A DNA stretch of 64,000 bases from Karalla daura. Its lineage: Eukaryota > Chordata > Actinopteri > Chaetodontiformes > Leiognathidae. The notes under the pieces were generated by a model. The model did not search any database and had not been told where the DNA came from. It saw only the letters and a program-made list of their open reading frames with translations. The position numbers and the translations under genes were made by a program. Below are positions 36,340 through 48,229 of this stretch, one piece after another (position 1 is the first letter of the stretch; every line of letters begins with the position of its first letter). The DNA lies in the NCBI GenBank assembly GCA_029224185.1, contig CM055199.1:11458438-11522437 (forward strand), written 5' to 3'.

Positions 36340-36764
36340 AGCCAGTGTTGCTAGTGTGCCTATCAGTTTGTGACAGAGAAAAGCAAAGCAATCTATGTCC
36401 CACATTCTATTCTCATAGTTGAAAGAGGAAACTAAAACAGGACGCTCTCATTCATTTGCATGACTTTTGGTACTTGGGAAAAAAAGAGAAACAACAGCAG
36501 CCATTCTCTGTAGGAAGCTAAAAGTGGAAACCTTTTAACTTACTGTCAGTTATTCAGATGCTTGGAAGCATCAGACTGGCATGAAAGTAAACACGATGAA
36601 GTGTTTCTGCGAGTGCAACTCAGTCCTTTAGATTTAAAGAATAAAAATAGATGAAGCATCCCAATAAGTGCTCGAAGAAGTGTCTAGTGTACAAATGTTG
36701 AAAGAGAAAGAGGGAAGTAATTAGTCCTATTTACATGTGTTTTGAGGCGGTGTGAGTGTCAGCA

Positions 36765-37439
36765 TCAGATGAATCCAAACACACTGAAGATGGGAGACTG
36801 GACAGTGGGCTTGGTGGGGATGGGTTTGACCACAACGTGCGTGTGGATCTTCTGTATGTAAGGATGCACGGGTCTCTCCATCTCAGCCTTGCTCCACAGG
36901 GTCAGGGGCTGGTGGGGGACCACGATGTGGCTGTGGAGGACCTGGTGGCCCTGGTAGTGCAGGGGGCAGCAGCTCACACAGTGGCAGCGGGAGGCCACAG
37001 AGTCTTTGTCCACCTTGTTGGTCTCCTCACAGCTCCTCTTCACCTCAGGTGCGACGGTCTTCCTCAATCCAAAATGCGATCTCTCCTTCTTAGTTTGTGT
37101 CTGCTGGGGCTCTTCCCAGAAAGATGCCGGGAGCTGGCGTTTCCTCATAGGGACCTGCTCCACCACGGAGCTGTCCGGGCCCCTCAGGGCCCCCGGGCCG
37201 CTCCTCTCTCCGGGTCCGGGCCCCTGAGGAGCGGCTTCCGTCGCCTCTGCGGCAGCGCGGTGCGTGTGGTACCTCGGGCCCCGGGAAAACTTCTGGGAGA
37301 AGCGCTTCAGCTGCTTCTGCAGGTACTTCCTGTGGTCCACGGAGCGTCTGCAAGGGGCCGACTTGTCCAAGGCTGCTTTGATATCGCTGGATGCCAGATT
37401 CACAAAATTCAGCAAAGTCTTGACCTCACTGTCTGCCAT
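36765..37439 (-). CDS. fam181a: FAM181A, conserved vertebrate protein of unknown function
   Basis: A single coding exon gives 224 residues, shorter than the mammalian protein. The N-terminus MADSEVKTLLNFVNLASSD, the SAPCRRSVDHRKYLQKQLKR block, PMRKRQLPASFWEEP and the C-terminus KPIPTKPTVQSPIFSVFGF are the conserved FAM181 landmarks. The middle is Pro/Gly-rich and low in order. There is no signal peptide or membrane segment. The start is ATG 37437-37439. The exon opens at an acceptor (tgtcctttcag at 37499) and is preceded by a noncoding exon ending at the GTGAGT donor at 37583. Two short upstream reading frames precede the start. FAM181 proteins have been linked to TEAD binding, which I cannot confirm from sequence. 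Position between ASB2 and PRIMA1 matches human. Confidence 0.93.
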   Translation of the reverse strand: MADSEVKTLLNFVNLASSDIKAALDKSAPCRRSVDHRKYLQKQLKRFSQKFSRGPRYHTHRAAAEATEAAPQGPGPGERSGPGALRGPDSSVVEQVPMRKRQLPASFWEEPQQTQTKKERSHFGLRKTVAPEVKRSCEETNKVDKDSVASRCHCVSCCPLHYQGHQVLHSHIVVPHQPLTLWSKAEMERPVHPYIQKIHTHVVVKPIPTKPTVQSPIFSVFGFI

Positions 37440-37583
37440 CTTCTTAAGGTTTTTTATCACACGAGTCCATGTTAGAAGGTAAAATCCACCATCGGGAGCT
37501 GAAAGGACACCGTAGAAATACATTTAGGCTCCCAGTCTGCGCCTGAATTAGGAGATGATAGTGTGTAATAACCCTTTACTCAC

Positions 37584-37700
37584 CGATCAGTTCCCAGACT
37601 CTCCGGAGCTCTCTCCAGGCAGCAGTGAGGGAGCACTTCAACAAGTTGAATGAATATAAACTCCTTGTAGTTATGGTGCTTCCCTTGAACCAATCAGCGA
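37584..37700 (-). other. FAM181A noncoding 5' exon and promoter side
   Basis: On the minus strand GGGAACTGATCG is followed by gtgagtaa, a near-perfect donor at 37582-37583. It pairs with the acceptor at 37499. The upstream limit of this exon is a guess because the transcription start is not visible. Confidence 0.5.
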
Positions 37701-39182
37701 CCCCAGGCCCCTCACAATGCACCCCAATCAGCCTCCGAGCGCCCCGGTATCAAATTCTTCACCATTGCAAATTGTTGTCATGGAGATCTGCAAAAAAGAA
37801 GCTGCAGAGGGGATGCGATATTTCCCCCTATGCGGTGATTTCCAAACAGCCCCTAAAATCCCGGAGCGTGCGTGAATGGAAACAAGTGCAAACTCTGCAG
37901 AAATGTGCGTGCTTTTGAACTTTATTAAGTTTGCTACATAGATCCCCATAGTAGTGATGTCAGCTGTAGGATCTGGGTTTGAGGGGGAAGGTTGTTGGGG
38001 AGGAGGGGGGGCGTCTAAAGAGTGCATAACCATGGAAAGGGGCTTGAACGCTCAAGAATCTTGTCTTTCTGTTTGCCCCCTCAATCGAGCGACACAAAGG
38101 CTGAATTACTCATTCAAACCTCTCGGGACAAAGGGGAAGGAGCTGGATAGCACTCCTGCATTTGTAGTCAAACATTTAGAGACTTAAATCGAGTCGTCAT
38201 GAAGGAGAAAGAGTCGGACAAAGCCCATAGAATTGCCATCAGCAAACATTTTCCTGTGTCATATTATGGGGTCTCCATGGCTCCCTCTGGCCTGCGGACA
38301 ATAGCACAAGTTTGCACACTCGAATACTGTCACCCTGCCAACGGCAACAAGGGCCCAAAACAGGACAATCCCCAGAGAAAGCATGGGCTCTGCAGGGAAG
38401 GTTGCAATGGAGGAGGAAAGGGGGACTTGTGAAATGCTAATTGAGCTTCATCCCCTTATTGAAGTGGGGAAAAAAAGAGAGTACCTATCGTTCCATTGAA
38501 GCAGTGGAGTGAGATGTGAGGAAACTGTTTGTCTGGTAAGTAACACCTCACGCCTGTGCACCACAGCATCAGGACAGGCAACCTTCAAACAAACAAGTAT
38601 ATGAAAAGAAAATTCAGTAGTCTATATGGAGGTTACAGGCCATTTATTCAGAGTGCACTGCAAGGCCACATGATTGATTGCCTCATTCACTGGGTTTGGG
38701 GTTGTCTGAGGAGAAGCCTGCAGGTCTATATGTGCTCTGACTGGTCTATCTTTTCAGGGCAGTGCATCTCCCTTGTTGTGGAGAGGCAATGGGACCCCAT
38801 TGTCCTCCTCTCTTCTTCTTCCCTTCACCTCTCTGCTCAGCTGAAAAGATCAATTAACAATAGGGCTCCCCTCCCCTGGCCTGTCACCCCACTCCTGTGC
38901 CTTTGAAGTGAGGGCGGGATGGGGGGGGGTGGTGGGGTGTGACAGAGGAAACGCAGTGGCATCCATAAACCCCACAACATGTCTTCCTCCGCTTGTGCCA
39001 TCACAGGTGAACGCAATGTATGTCCATCATTTCAGATATTTGAGCTGATGTATGGAGCTTCTTTTTTTCTGTTTTTTTTTTTTTTTTTACCCATCCACTC
39101 TGGATGTGGGGGTCATGGCTACCTGCACAACACAGCATCAATCCGTCTGACACAAACAGACAGGCCAACTTCCTTTAACTGC

Positions 39183-39239
39183 TGCATGTGCGCACCACAG
39201 ATATGCACCTAACTTGCATATCTGTGGTGCGCACATGCA
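39183..39239. repeat. Perfect inverted repeat, 25-bp arms with 7-base loop
   Basis: The left arm 39183-39207 (TGCATGTGCGCACC...) is the exact reverse complement of the right arm 39215-39239, with loop CCTAACT. The arms do not extend further, and the next outer bases do not pair. Confidence 0.95.
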
Positions 39240-42200
39240 AAAAATTGCATTTGGGGTGCTTTGGGTATGCAACGATGCACATGATGGTACAAACTACTGA
39301 AGCGCTGTTTTGTCGCCAGGTTTTTTTTATCCTGTAGCAGCAATATATGCAGTGAAGCCCAGGATGAGCTCTCGTGCAAATGAAATCTGACTCTGTCTGC
39401 AGCAGCTCCTCAGCAGCGCCTGTACAAGGTACACCCAGTGGAATGGTAAGCTCTGCACTTCTTTGCTTTGACATAAAATGCATCTAATACAATATTGAAA
39501 TGATGTACATAGGAGGATATAACTTTATAACTATTTAAGAATCTGATAAAAAATCTAAGAGTTACATACCAGACCATAATATCTTATCTGAGGGCAATGT
39601 TAAATGGCATTTATACCTCCTACAGCACACATGTATAAATTCTGGGAAAACCTTTATGGAAAGGTGTTTCGTACCACCTCACATTAAAATTCATCCACTT
39701 CATGCTTCATATTGTGATGAGTAGCATTAGAGAAACAATATTTTCTCACACAATCAGAATAAGTAATTGTATTTTATTAGAATATACAGTAAGACAGTGC
39801 AACACTGCAGCTCTGACATTTAGGTATTCTGTTTATTATTTGGTCATTGCAATGCACCTTTAATGAAATAGTCCTTTCTCTGATAATGGGAAAAATAAAT
39901 CATGTTTACTTCTACTTACAAGGAGGCAGTCATATCTGCATGATGTTCAACATAAGAATCTGAGACATACAAAGCAAATCATCAGACAAATGGCTTGTAA
40001 TGTATGAGTTTACGGTGAATAGAGAAGAACGACCCTGCAGGCTGCTGTGCTCCTCCCTCAAATATCTTGGAACAGAAACAAGTGTTTATTTTAAAATAGC
40101 ATCATTTTAAGCAGTGTTTTGGTTGCTTTGTTATTTATGCGACACCTTAAATAACCCTAAACAGTCGATTTAATTTATCCACTTGCACTTGATCCACTAA
40201 TATAATTAAATGGAGTGCCCTCGTGGCATGCATTGCTGGATTTAGACACTAGATGGCAATCTACCTCCACTCCCATACATCCAGGCAGGAGTGCAACAAT
40301 GAAGGAGCCACATATCACAGATAAATGCAGTTTAGTTTATTTGCTTTGAACATTAATATCCCTTATATGACAAAGGGTGTTATTGCTGATGTAATATTTT
40401 TGGGCTCTGTTTGTGCGCATGGGTGCTGATTAACCATTCCCGCAAGAATAATAACACTGAAAGACCACAGCAATCTTATTAAGAGCTTTTCTTATCTGAC
40501 TTTAAAAGGGATGTGATGTATGTTGTGGCAGATTGAGGCAGCAGGAAGGAACCAGGAGGATGTAGTGCTTTTCTCTTGTCAGATAATCAATACAGGGACA
40601 GACTGTGGGAGAGGATGGACGAGCTGAAACCGCCGGGCACACTATTCGCCACGTCCAGGCATGCTGTGCACTTCATAAACTCTGGAAAAATCTCTGCATT
40701 GTATGTGCAAATGCAGTTTAACGGCAGCTGTGGATTTTCCACTCGAAAAGTCATCCACAGCTCTTGTGCATGAGCTCACCCCATTACTGTGTGTGAAGAG
40801 CTTTTTGATAGGCAAGAGATGTGATGAATGCTCAGCCGCAGCGAAAGGCTGAGGCTCGATGCTGAATCCATTGATCTCCATCCAAAGTTGTTTGAATAGT
40901 TGGCTTAGACGCTGTTTGTGTTATTTGGAAGAAGCAGCCTGTGACACGATTGGCTGTCACTTTTTGTTGATGAAACCACAAGCGACGCTTTGAAAGGAGC
41001 AGAAGTCATTTGGGCACGACAAACGGCTGTGGATTTATGGAACATGAATAAGCAATGAAGCTGACATACAGGCCGGGCGGCATGAGCACCTCCACTTTAA
41101 CCATAGCGCCTGCTGAAGTGCCTCTGAGCACAGGCTGTAACAGCGTGCAGGATAGAGAGGGTAGTGCATAAAGAAAGAGATGAGAGCATGTAAATAGTAC
41201 CGGGCTGAAACTAGAGATTAGTGTCATAGCTGATGCATGCCAGCAAAGTGTCGAAAATGTCCATCATCATTTCTCAAATCCCAAGGTAACATCTTCAAAA
41301 TGTCCAGTCAACACTCCAACACCAAAAAATTTGCACCTGACAGAGATGTCTAACAGTAATGTGCAGTTTTTATGTTTAGAAAGATAATGCACAGATTCAT
41401 TTTCTGTGATCACATAGATTTTGGGAAAGGCACACACATACCGAGACGTAGCACAAAATATCCCTAAGAGACTGAAAGTTATCACCCCTAGAGAACTAAA
41501 TAGAAAACACATAGGATCTATGTATTGGTGCAGACAAATTTTGGACCATCTATATAAAAGAGGTTAAATAGAGTGCAAAAGGACCTAGAGGTGGTGTTCA
41601 GACTATATGTGCAAAGGTGGCAGCATTTGTAGGAGGTGTCAATAAAAGATGAACTTCCAGCTGCAGAGGACTTATCAACAGATAAATGTACAGTAAGGAC
41701 TGTACAAGAAATCCTGTACATTTAGGGACTTCTCAAGAGCTACATGTACACACGTCAGGATTTACCTTGAGATTTGTGACTACAAGTCTGGAGTTTGCAT
41801 GAAATACATGCATAAAGGTTCACTGACAGGTTTTGATCAATAAAGTGACATATCACTTTTGCCTCATAAATCACTTAGTACCAGGAGTTTTAGAAAAGTA
41901 AAGTGATGTAAAGCACTGCAGTTTTTTGAAAGTGACGTGCACCCATCCAAACATCACCCTCCTATGTAGCAGAGACGAGCACCGAGGTCTTATCCCCACT
42001 GTCAGTTTAACTGTTTTAGTAAATTCCTGTAAACAGTGCCTGTCACGTTGACTTTCTACTACCACGTACATGGCTGTGGGCTGTGGGGTAATTTCATAAC
42101 TGTGCCTAGTGGAGACCACCAACAACATTATGCAACTCTGCTCTCTCTTTCTCTCTCTTTCTCTGTCAAAAAAGGGAAAAAGAATCTACCTATTGCAGTC

Positions 42201-42478
42201 CCTGAGTCTGTGCACTCTGGCCTGCAGCATCACCTCCATGCGCCGAAGGTAGCAGTGGCGGCAGAGCAAAGGAGGGAGGAAACGAAGCCTTTTTAAAAAT
42301 AAACACCCAATAAATATCTTATAAGTGTCTTTGTTGTGGGGCATTAGCAGTAAATGCCAGGTTGCATCAGCGTTGTTTTTTCTCAGCCTACTTTGGGACA
42401 CTGGAGTGTTCTCGCAGGCACGCAGCAGCGCTTCAAACACGGGTACGGCAGCCTTTTCAGTCGGTAGGCGTCTTGCAC

Positions 42479-42633
42479 ACACTCTCTCCCTCTCTCTCTC
42501 TCTCCACTTGACTTTAATTCTAGTCTAGTACGCGTCATCCTTACGGACTCGCCTCCACGCACACATACACTTTTTCCCCTCCTTGCCTGGACCGGTGGTT
42601 TTGAAAAGAGAGAGAGAGCGAGAGAGAGAGAGA
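42479..42633. repeat. CT then GA microsatellites
   Basis: A CT-rich run at about 42479-42505 and a GA-rich run at about 42608-42633 form two arms of opposite polarity upstream of PRIMA1. Confidence 0.8.
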
Positions 42634-42968
42634 TAAATCATCAACACCCAATAAACAAAAACAAACAAATCCCAGCTGACATTAGCGACGCCCTCATCAC
42701 CGCATCCCCATCTCCCCCGCCTTGCATGTGCATGCATGTGTGCGTGTGCGCGCATGCATGCGCGCGCGCGTGTGTTTTCTGTCCAGGGAGGGGGAGACTT
42801 TTAGAGAGGGTGAATATCTCCGGAGCTGTCAGGACGGAGCTGCTCCTGCATCCTGCGCGGTGATGCTCCGCTGTCTGCCTCCACACAGAGGGATGCTTCA
42901 CTCCAAGTTGAGGAGGAGGGGGGGTGAATGTGTGAGCCTATTGTGAGGAATCCTGCCGCACGATATTC

Positions 42969-43063
42969 CTGAGGATCTCTCTCCTCCTCCTCCTCCTCCT
43001 CTCTCTCTCTCTCTCCCTCTCCCTCTCGCTCTCTCCCCCCTCTCTCTCTCTCTGTTTTTTTCT
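42969..43063. repeat. Pyrimidine (CT)n tract in the PRIMA1 leader region
   Basis: A nearly uninterrupted CT/CCT tract about 410 bp upstream of the PRIMA1 start codon. It may lie in the promoter or in the 5' UTR. Confidence 0.85.
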
Positions 43064-43474
43064 TTCCTCCTTCAACTTGGATGGCTTGAGTGGCCCATTT
43101 GCACTCATGCTCGCAGCCGAGGAGGGATGTAAGGTCCGGGCCAATCCACCGCCCCTCACATTGTACGCGGAGTACAGCGGCGTGATTCAGGTCGCGATCT
43201 AAAGAAACAAAACAGCAAAAGAAAAAAAAAACTACTTTCGAGATGTAAGTTGTGAGAGATCTGCTACTCCTTCCGCCGGCTCGCCTGTCCTATGCGATCG
43301 AAAACGGGATTTCAAGAGGAAGATGATTGTGGCATAAACTATTTCTGGAGACAGATATCGCCGCCGCCGGACTGGACAGGGTGGATGGTTATTTCCCAAA
43401 CTGTTCAAGCCTATGTATACTGCATCCATCTGCTGGAAACGCTGCCTAGTATCTTCGAGAACAGCGCAAGAGGA

Positions 43475-46400
43475 ATGCTGGTCCAAGATCTAATGCCATT
43501 TACTTTAAGTTTCTGGCCTTTTTTCCTCGGTCATTGCCTTCTCTCACTGTTGTTACTCTCCTGCCAGGTAAGCACAGGCGCGTCCATTTACGCATGAGCT
43601 TGCACTTGAGTGCGATTACCCTGCATGGAGCAACTTATTGCGCTCATTATGCTGAGCACATATGTGTTTGCACAGGGGTCACCGGTGCAAGGGGCAACAC
43701 CTGTGTCTAGGGCATGCGTGTGCAGAGTTGCCGCTAAAAGGCATGAGGGGGAGAAATGGAGCAAGGCACACACTCAGCATGGAGCAGCCAACTGTGTTTC
43801 TATGATAACAACATGCAGTTATGGCACCAGGATCCCTGCAGCAGGCATATGCTAGTGATGAGTATTCTAACCTCTGCCCTGTGCTGCTGCTGCCTACAGA
43901 TAGTGGTGAGGCTGTTGTTCACACGCACACTGTGTTGCCAGGGTTCATGTGTAATGTGATCTGCTTGAGTTTCCAAGTCCACCCACGCACACTCCTCGGG
44001 GCAGCCTGCTGCCCACTCTGTTGGTGGGTGGTTTCTTACAGGGAGCGGGCTGCAGCCATCGACGTGGTACTATTCTGCATGAAACACACACACACACAGC
44101 ACAGCACAGCACAGCAGCCCCAGTGACAGCAACACTGGAGATGTGATATGAAAAAAGACTGCTGAGAGGAAACCCACTGTGCTGCTAAACTAAGAGTCTC
44201 CAGAGCATGTCCATTTGTGCTGCACAGAGCTGTGCTGATGGTGAGTAATGCACTGAAGGACGGTGCCTCAGTCAGTCACCCCGAGTCTCTCTCTCTCTCT
44301 CCCTCTCTCTCTCTCTCTCTCCATCTCTTTCTCTCTCACCATAAGGGAGAACTCCAGAGGTCATGCTCACGGACTGTGGCGGAGAAAGTTAGCGAACAGT
44401 GCCAGCTGGCATGCCACTGTCGAAGATACCCTCCCCTGCCTCCCCCGCCACCTCCGCCGCCTCCCCCGCGGCTACTGGGCACCACAGGTAAGGCTCCCAG
44501 CCTCCCAGGTTTCACACCTGTCTCACCCCCTGCCCGACCCCCTCCATGTCTGCCTGTCTCACTCTCAGGCTGGGCTGCTCTCACCACACAGTTGGATCTC
44601 GCTCCCCATAGCCAGGCGCAGGTGTCACGCAGCTGGCCAGGCTGTGGTGTAGATTTTAAATTTGGAGTCTATCAGTCGGAGGGGAAAAAAGTACACTGGA
44701 GGCCATGATGTCCTATGATGGAAAGGTTTATTAGTACTCAGCCAAGGAGAACTGAAGGAATTACCAGCATGTGGTCTGTAGTGATGCCTCAGCCGGTGAT
44801 AGTTTATAGTAAGCCACGCAGGCGCTGCCATACGGCTCTGTTCTTTTCCACAGGGTCAAAATTATCTGACCTCTGGCCACAGTTTTGTCTACGGTCTCCA
44901 TGCAGACGCATTTCCGAAACAGGAGACGTCGTCCGGGGTGTATGTCCTGCCTTCTGGCTCCAGTAGAATGCACAAAGCGTGTAAAATAATGGATGGAAGC
45001 CATAACCATACTATCAGAATATCTGCTGTCGCAATGACCTCAAGGCCGAGCCTGACCCTCGCGTGCATCAGCGTGTGGCACGTGAAGTTATGGAAAATTC
45101 CCGTTTCGCCTCGACAGAGGAGAAATAGACTAGCAGGCCTCTGAGATGTCTGTGCGAGTGCATGGGTGCAGTTCTTGCTTCGCACGTGCGCCTCGGTGCG
45201 TGTGATAGAGCCGGCAGGGTGTTGACAGCTGAACACAGGACTAATTTATGCCGGGTCTGACCTCGGGGAGTACCCAGCTGCCTGTGAAACCCATGCCTGC
45301 TGGGCTGCCAAGCTCAGTGGTAGGGTTTCCCCCTGGAGGACCCCTGATTAAAACACAGATGAGTTAATTAAATTAGCTTTAATTTGGTAGAGATAAGGGG
45401 CTAATGAACCAGCCCAGTAGTCCCAGCTTCGTTTTTGAAGTGGAGCTGCCGGCGATATGGGTGCGTGTCTTCCTCTGGTGTGTTCCCGCCTGCACACAGC
45501 GATGCAGTCCACCTGCGTGGATCCTCCGCCTGTTGCGGCAGTTTTTCCTGCCTGCTCTGAGATGGTAAATCCACTGACAGACAGGGCGGACATATTTCAC
45601 CAGCCTGGCTCGCTGAAACTTGATATGATTTGTATGTAGACTCAAGCACCTTAATGAACAGTGCGCTGAAATATGGGACAGGCGTTGCTGATGATGCAGC
45701 CATTCTGAGCTATTACTGTGGCTCTTTAGAATCACTCACCCCAAGCCCTTAATGTTATGACAAGGGAGGAGTACTTCATCATTCAACTCTCAACAGGGAG
45801 GAGTGTAAAGGTTCCAATCAATCAGTTACAGTGATTTTTTTCCCCCGTTTGGTCAATTTAAATGGGCCTCTTGTTTTTGCCCTGGACAGCCCCCTCTGAA
45901 TTGAGAGGTGTGGACCCTTCTGTGGATGTTGGTCACTGCGTGATGCTGCCAGCACCATCTGACTGGAAGCCAAGGTGGTGAGGTGGTGGGGGGTGGGGGA
46001 GGTGAATACCCAGTTGCAACCGTAGCATGAGTTCAACGCCACATCGACAGCCTTCATAAGCAGCGTTTTTTTTTCAAGCTTTACACAGAAATGTTTGCAG
46101 AGGGTGGAGACACCATGAATAATTCACTTAATGGGAGTTTTCTTTCTTCTGCAGTTCTCAATATAATCTACACAAGCGCATAATTATCTTGATATCGCCT
46201 CTGTAGCCCAATTTGCAGAGCTGAAATTTTTTGCTTTAAACTGTAGTCTTTAAAAATGCATTGAATATGCATGGCCAGCGTGGAAAAACTGGGACAATGA
46301 CTGAGACCTTATCTATCTTCCAAAAAGTAGAGAGAAAAAAAGTGAAAAATTGGCAATGTGAAGTAAGTCTGCGCGTGCTAAAAATGGTTTCAAAGGAGTG

Positions 46401-48172
46401 CGCTTTATCGCGATGATCCTAACCACAGACTGAATTAATTCCTACCGTCGTTGACAAAACGCGGGATTAAAATGGAAGTTTGGCTGAGGAGGAGCTTTTA
46501 GATTCATAGTGACTTATGACGTGGTGTGCTCCACCGGGGAGAGCCTGGTTATTTGCTCTGTGGAAAAGTGCTGCGTTGGAAAATAGTCCAGGGCATTACC
46601 AAGGACTATTTGTTGCCATGGTGTAAATCCTTCCTCTCATTCACAACAGAATAGCTGTGAACGCGGGTGCTGCGTTTGTTATTGTACGGAGATAGTGGTG
46701 TGATTTCTCAGGAGCAGGACACCGGAACAAACGGGCATCCACATCGCTGGATCAATAGATATGCACATGACTACACTGATTTAGAGATGGCGGGAGAGAA
46801 TCAAATGCTGCAGGAAGAGAACGGGCAAAGTTCTGCATTACAGACACGAAGTTGCTGATGCACATAATGTTATTCAACATTCCTGGTGAGTGGGCTTACT
46901 CCACGGATCTAATGTGGAAAGAGCAGGAGGTTCCTGCAACAGTAATTGGTGTGGACAAGAGTGCTGGTGTAAGGAAGGCTGACGGGACCTTAAATGATTC
47001 ATGGTGTCGGCTTGGATATCTTTGAACGTTGAACCTAAGACCTACAGAACAGGCGAGGACACAGCGTCTTCATATTTCTCAGAACGGGGAGCAAAAAAAA
47101 AAAAAAAGCGGCCTCATGCCGCTCTGTTATTGTGTTGTGTAATGCAATTACCGAGAATCCAGCAACGAGACTCGAGTCTGTGAATGTTTGTCTCTTTTTA
47201 TTCTGACAGATGGATTCCAGCAGACCCCGGCAGCACTGCCTTGGGTGCAAAGCGGATCAAGAAAACGAGTGAACGAATGGACCTCGTCAAATGTGTTCTA
47301 ATCATTTGTCTTCTTCTTCTTCTTCTGCGTCCCAAACCTCCCTCCTCTCCTCGTCTGTTTTTTCTCTGACAAGTGGCAGAGCCCATGGTGCCCTTGGTGA
47401 GGCCCTGGTGGATGGAGATGGACATCATAGTGCTGGGAACGGTGGGCTGTGCCTCAGTCGTCTTCCTCCTCTCAGCCATCATCATCTGCTACAAAGCCAT
47501 CAAGAGGTTGGTCGTCGCTTTTTCTTTTGTCTCTCTCTCTCTCTCTCTCCGTGTTGTCGCTCTCACTTAAACCTCACTTTGGCAAAGAGACGGTGAATTG
47601 AGATAGGAAGTGTCACAGCCAGGCCAGCTCAACATATCACGCGTTAATTTGACCCGCGGGACGGTGAATTATCTCTCCCACCTCTGCTGTTTGGAGGCCG
47701 CGATGACCCTGGCGTCACCCTGCCGGGTCACACCGAGGTCAGAGGTTAGGTAATGGGATGGGCTGTAATTGCCACGGAGGAAGATCCACGGCGCCCAGGA
47801 GCGGCCCATATTCCGAAACGAGGTGTGCGGCGCGGCGGCGATGCGACGCGACTTCAAGATGCTGCGCTGCTTTTAATTTGCGCAAGTGTCTGCAGCCGCC
47901 TGGAACGGCAGCTGGGTTCATGAGAGTGAAAGCAAGAGGCGAGCAGGAAGGGATCCCAAGACGCCACCGCTTTGCTGCTGCTGCTGCTGCTGCTGCTGCT
48001 ACTGCTTGCAGCGGGAACTGTTTTTTTCCCCCATTTGGCTTATTAGAGAAAAGGCTGTGTGAGGTTTTAGCCCGCAGCACAAGCCAGACCCAATTCTCTG
48101 TGTGACATTCAGGCGGCACCGTGTCACACATGCACGCTGACATCCGCCACGTTAATGTCGACAGACATTTAA

Positions 48173-48229
<57 letters not shown>

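Larger units (their letters stand above)
37701..42880. other. FAM181A-PRIMA1 interval
   Basis: About 5 kb with no convincing gene. It contains a perfect 57-bp hairpin (39183-39239), T-rich runs near 39061-39090 and CT/GA microsatellites near 42479-42633. Open frames here are short and show no recognisable domain. Confidence 0.5.
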
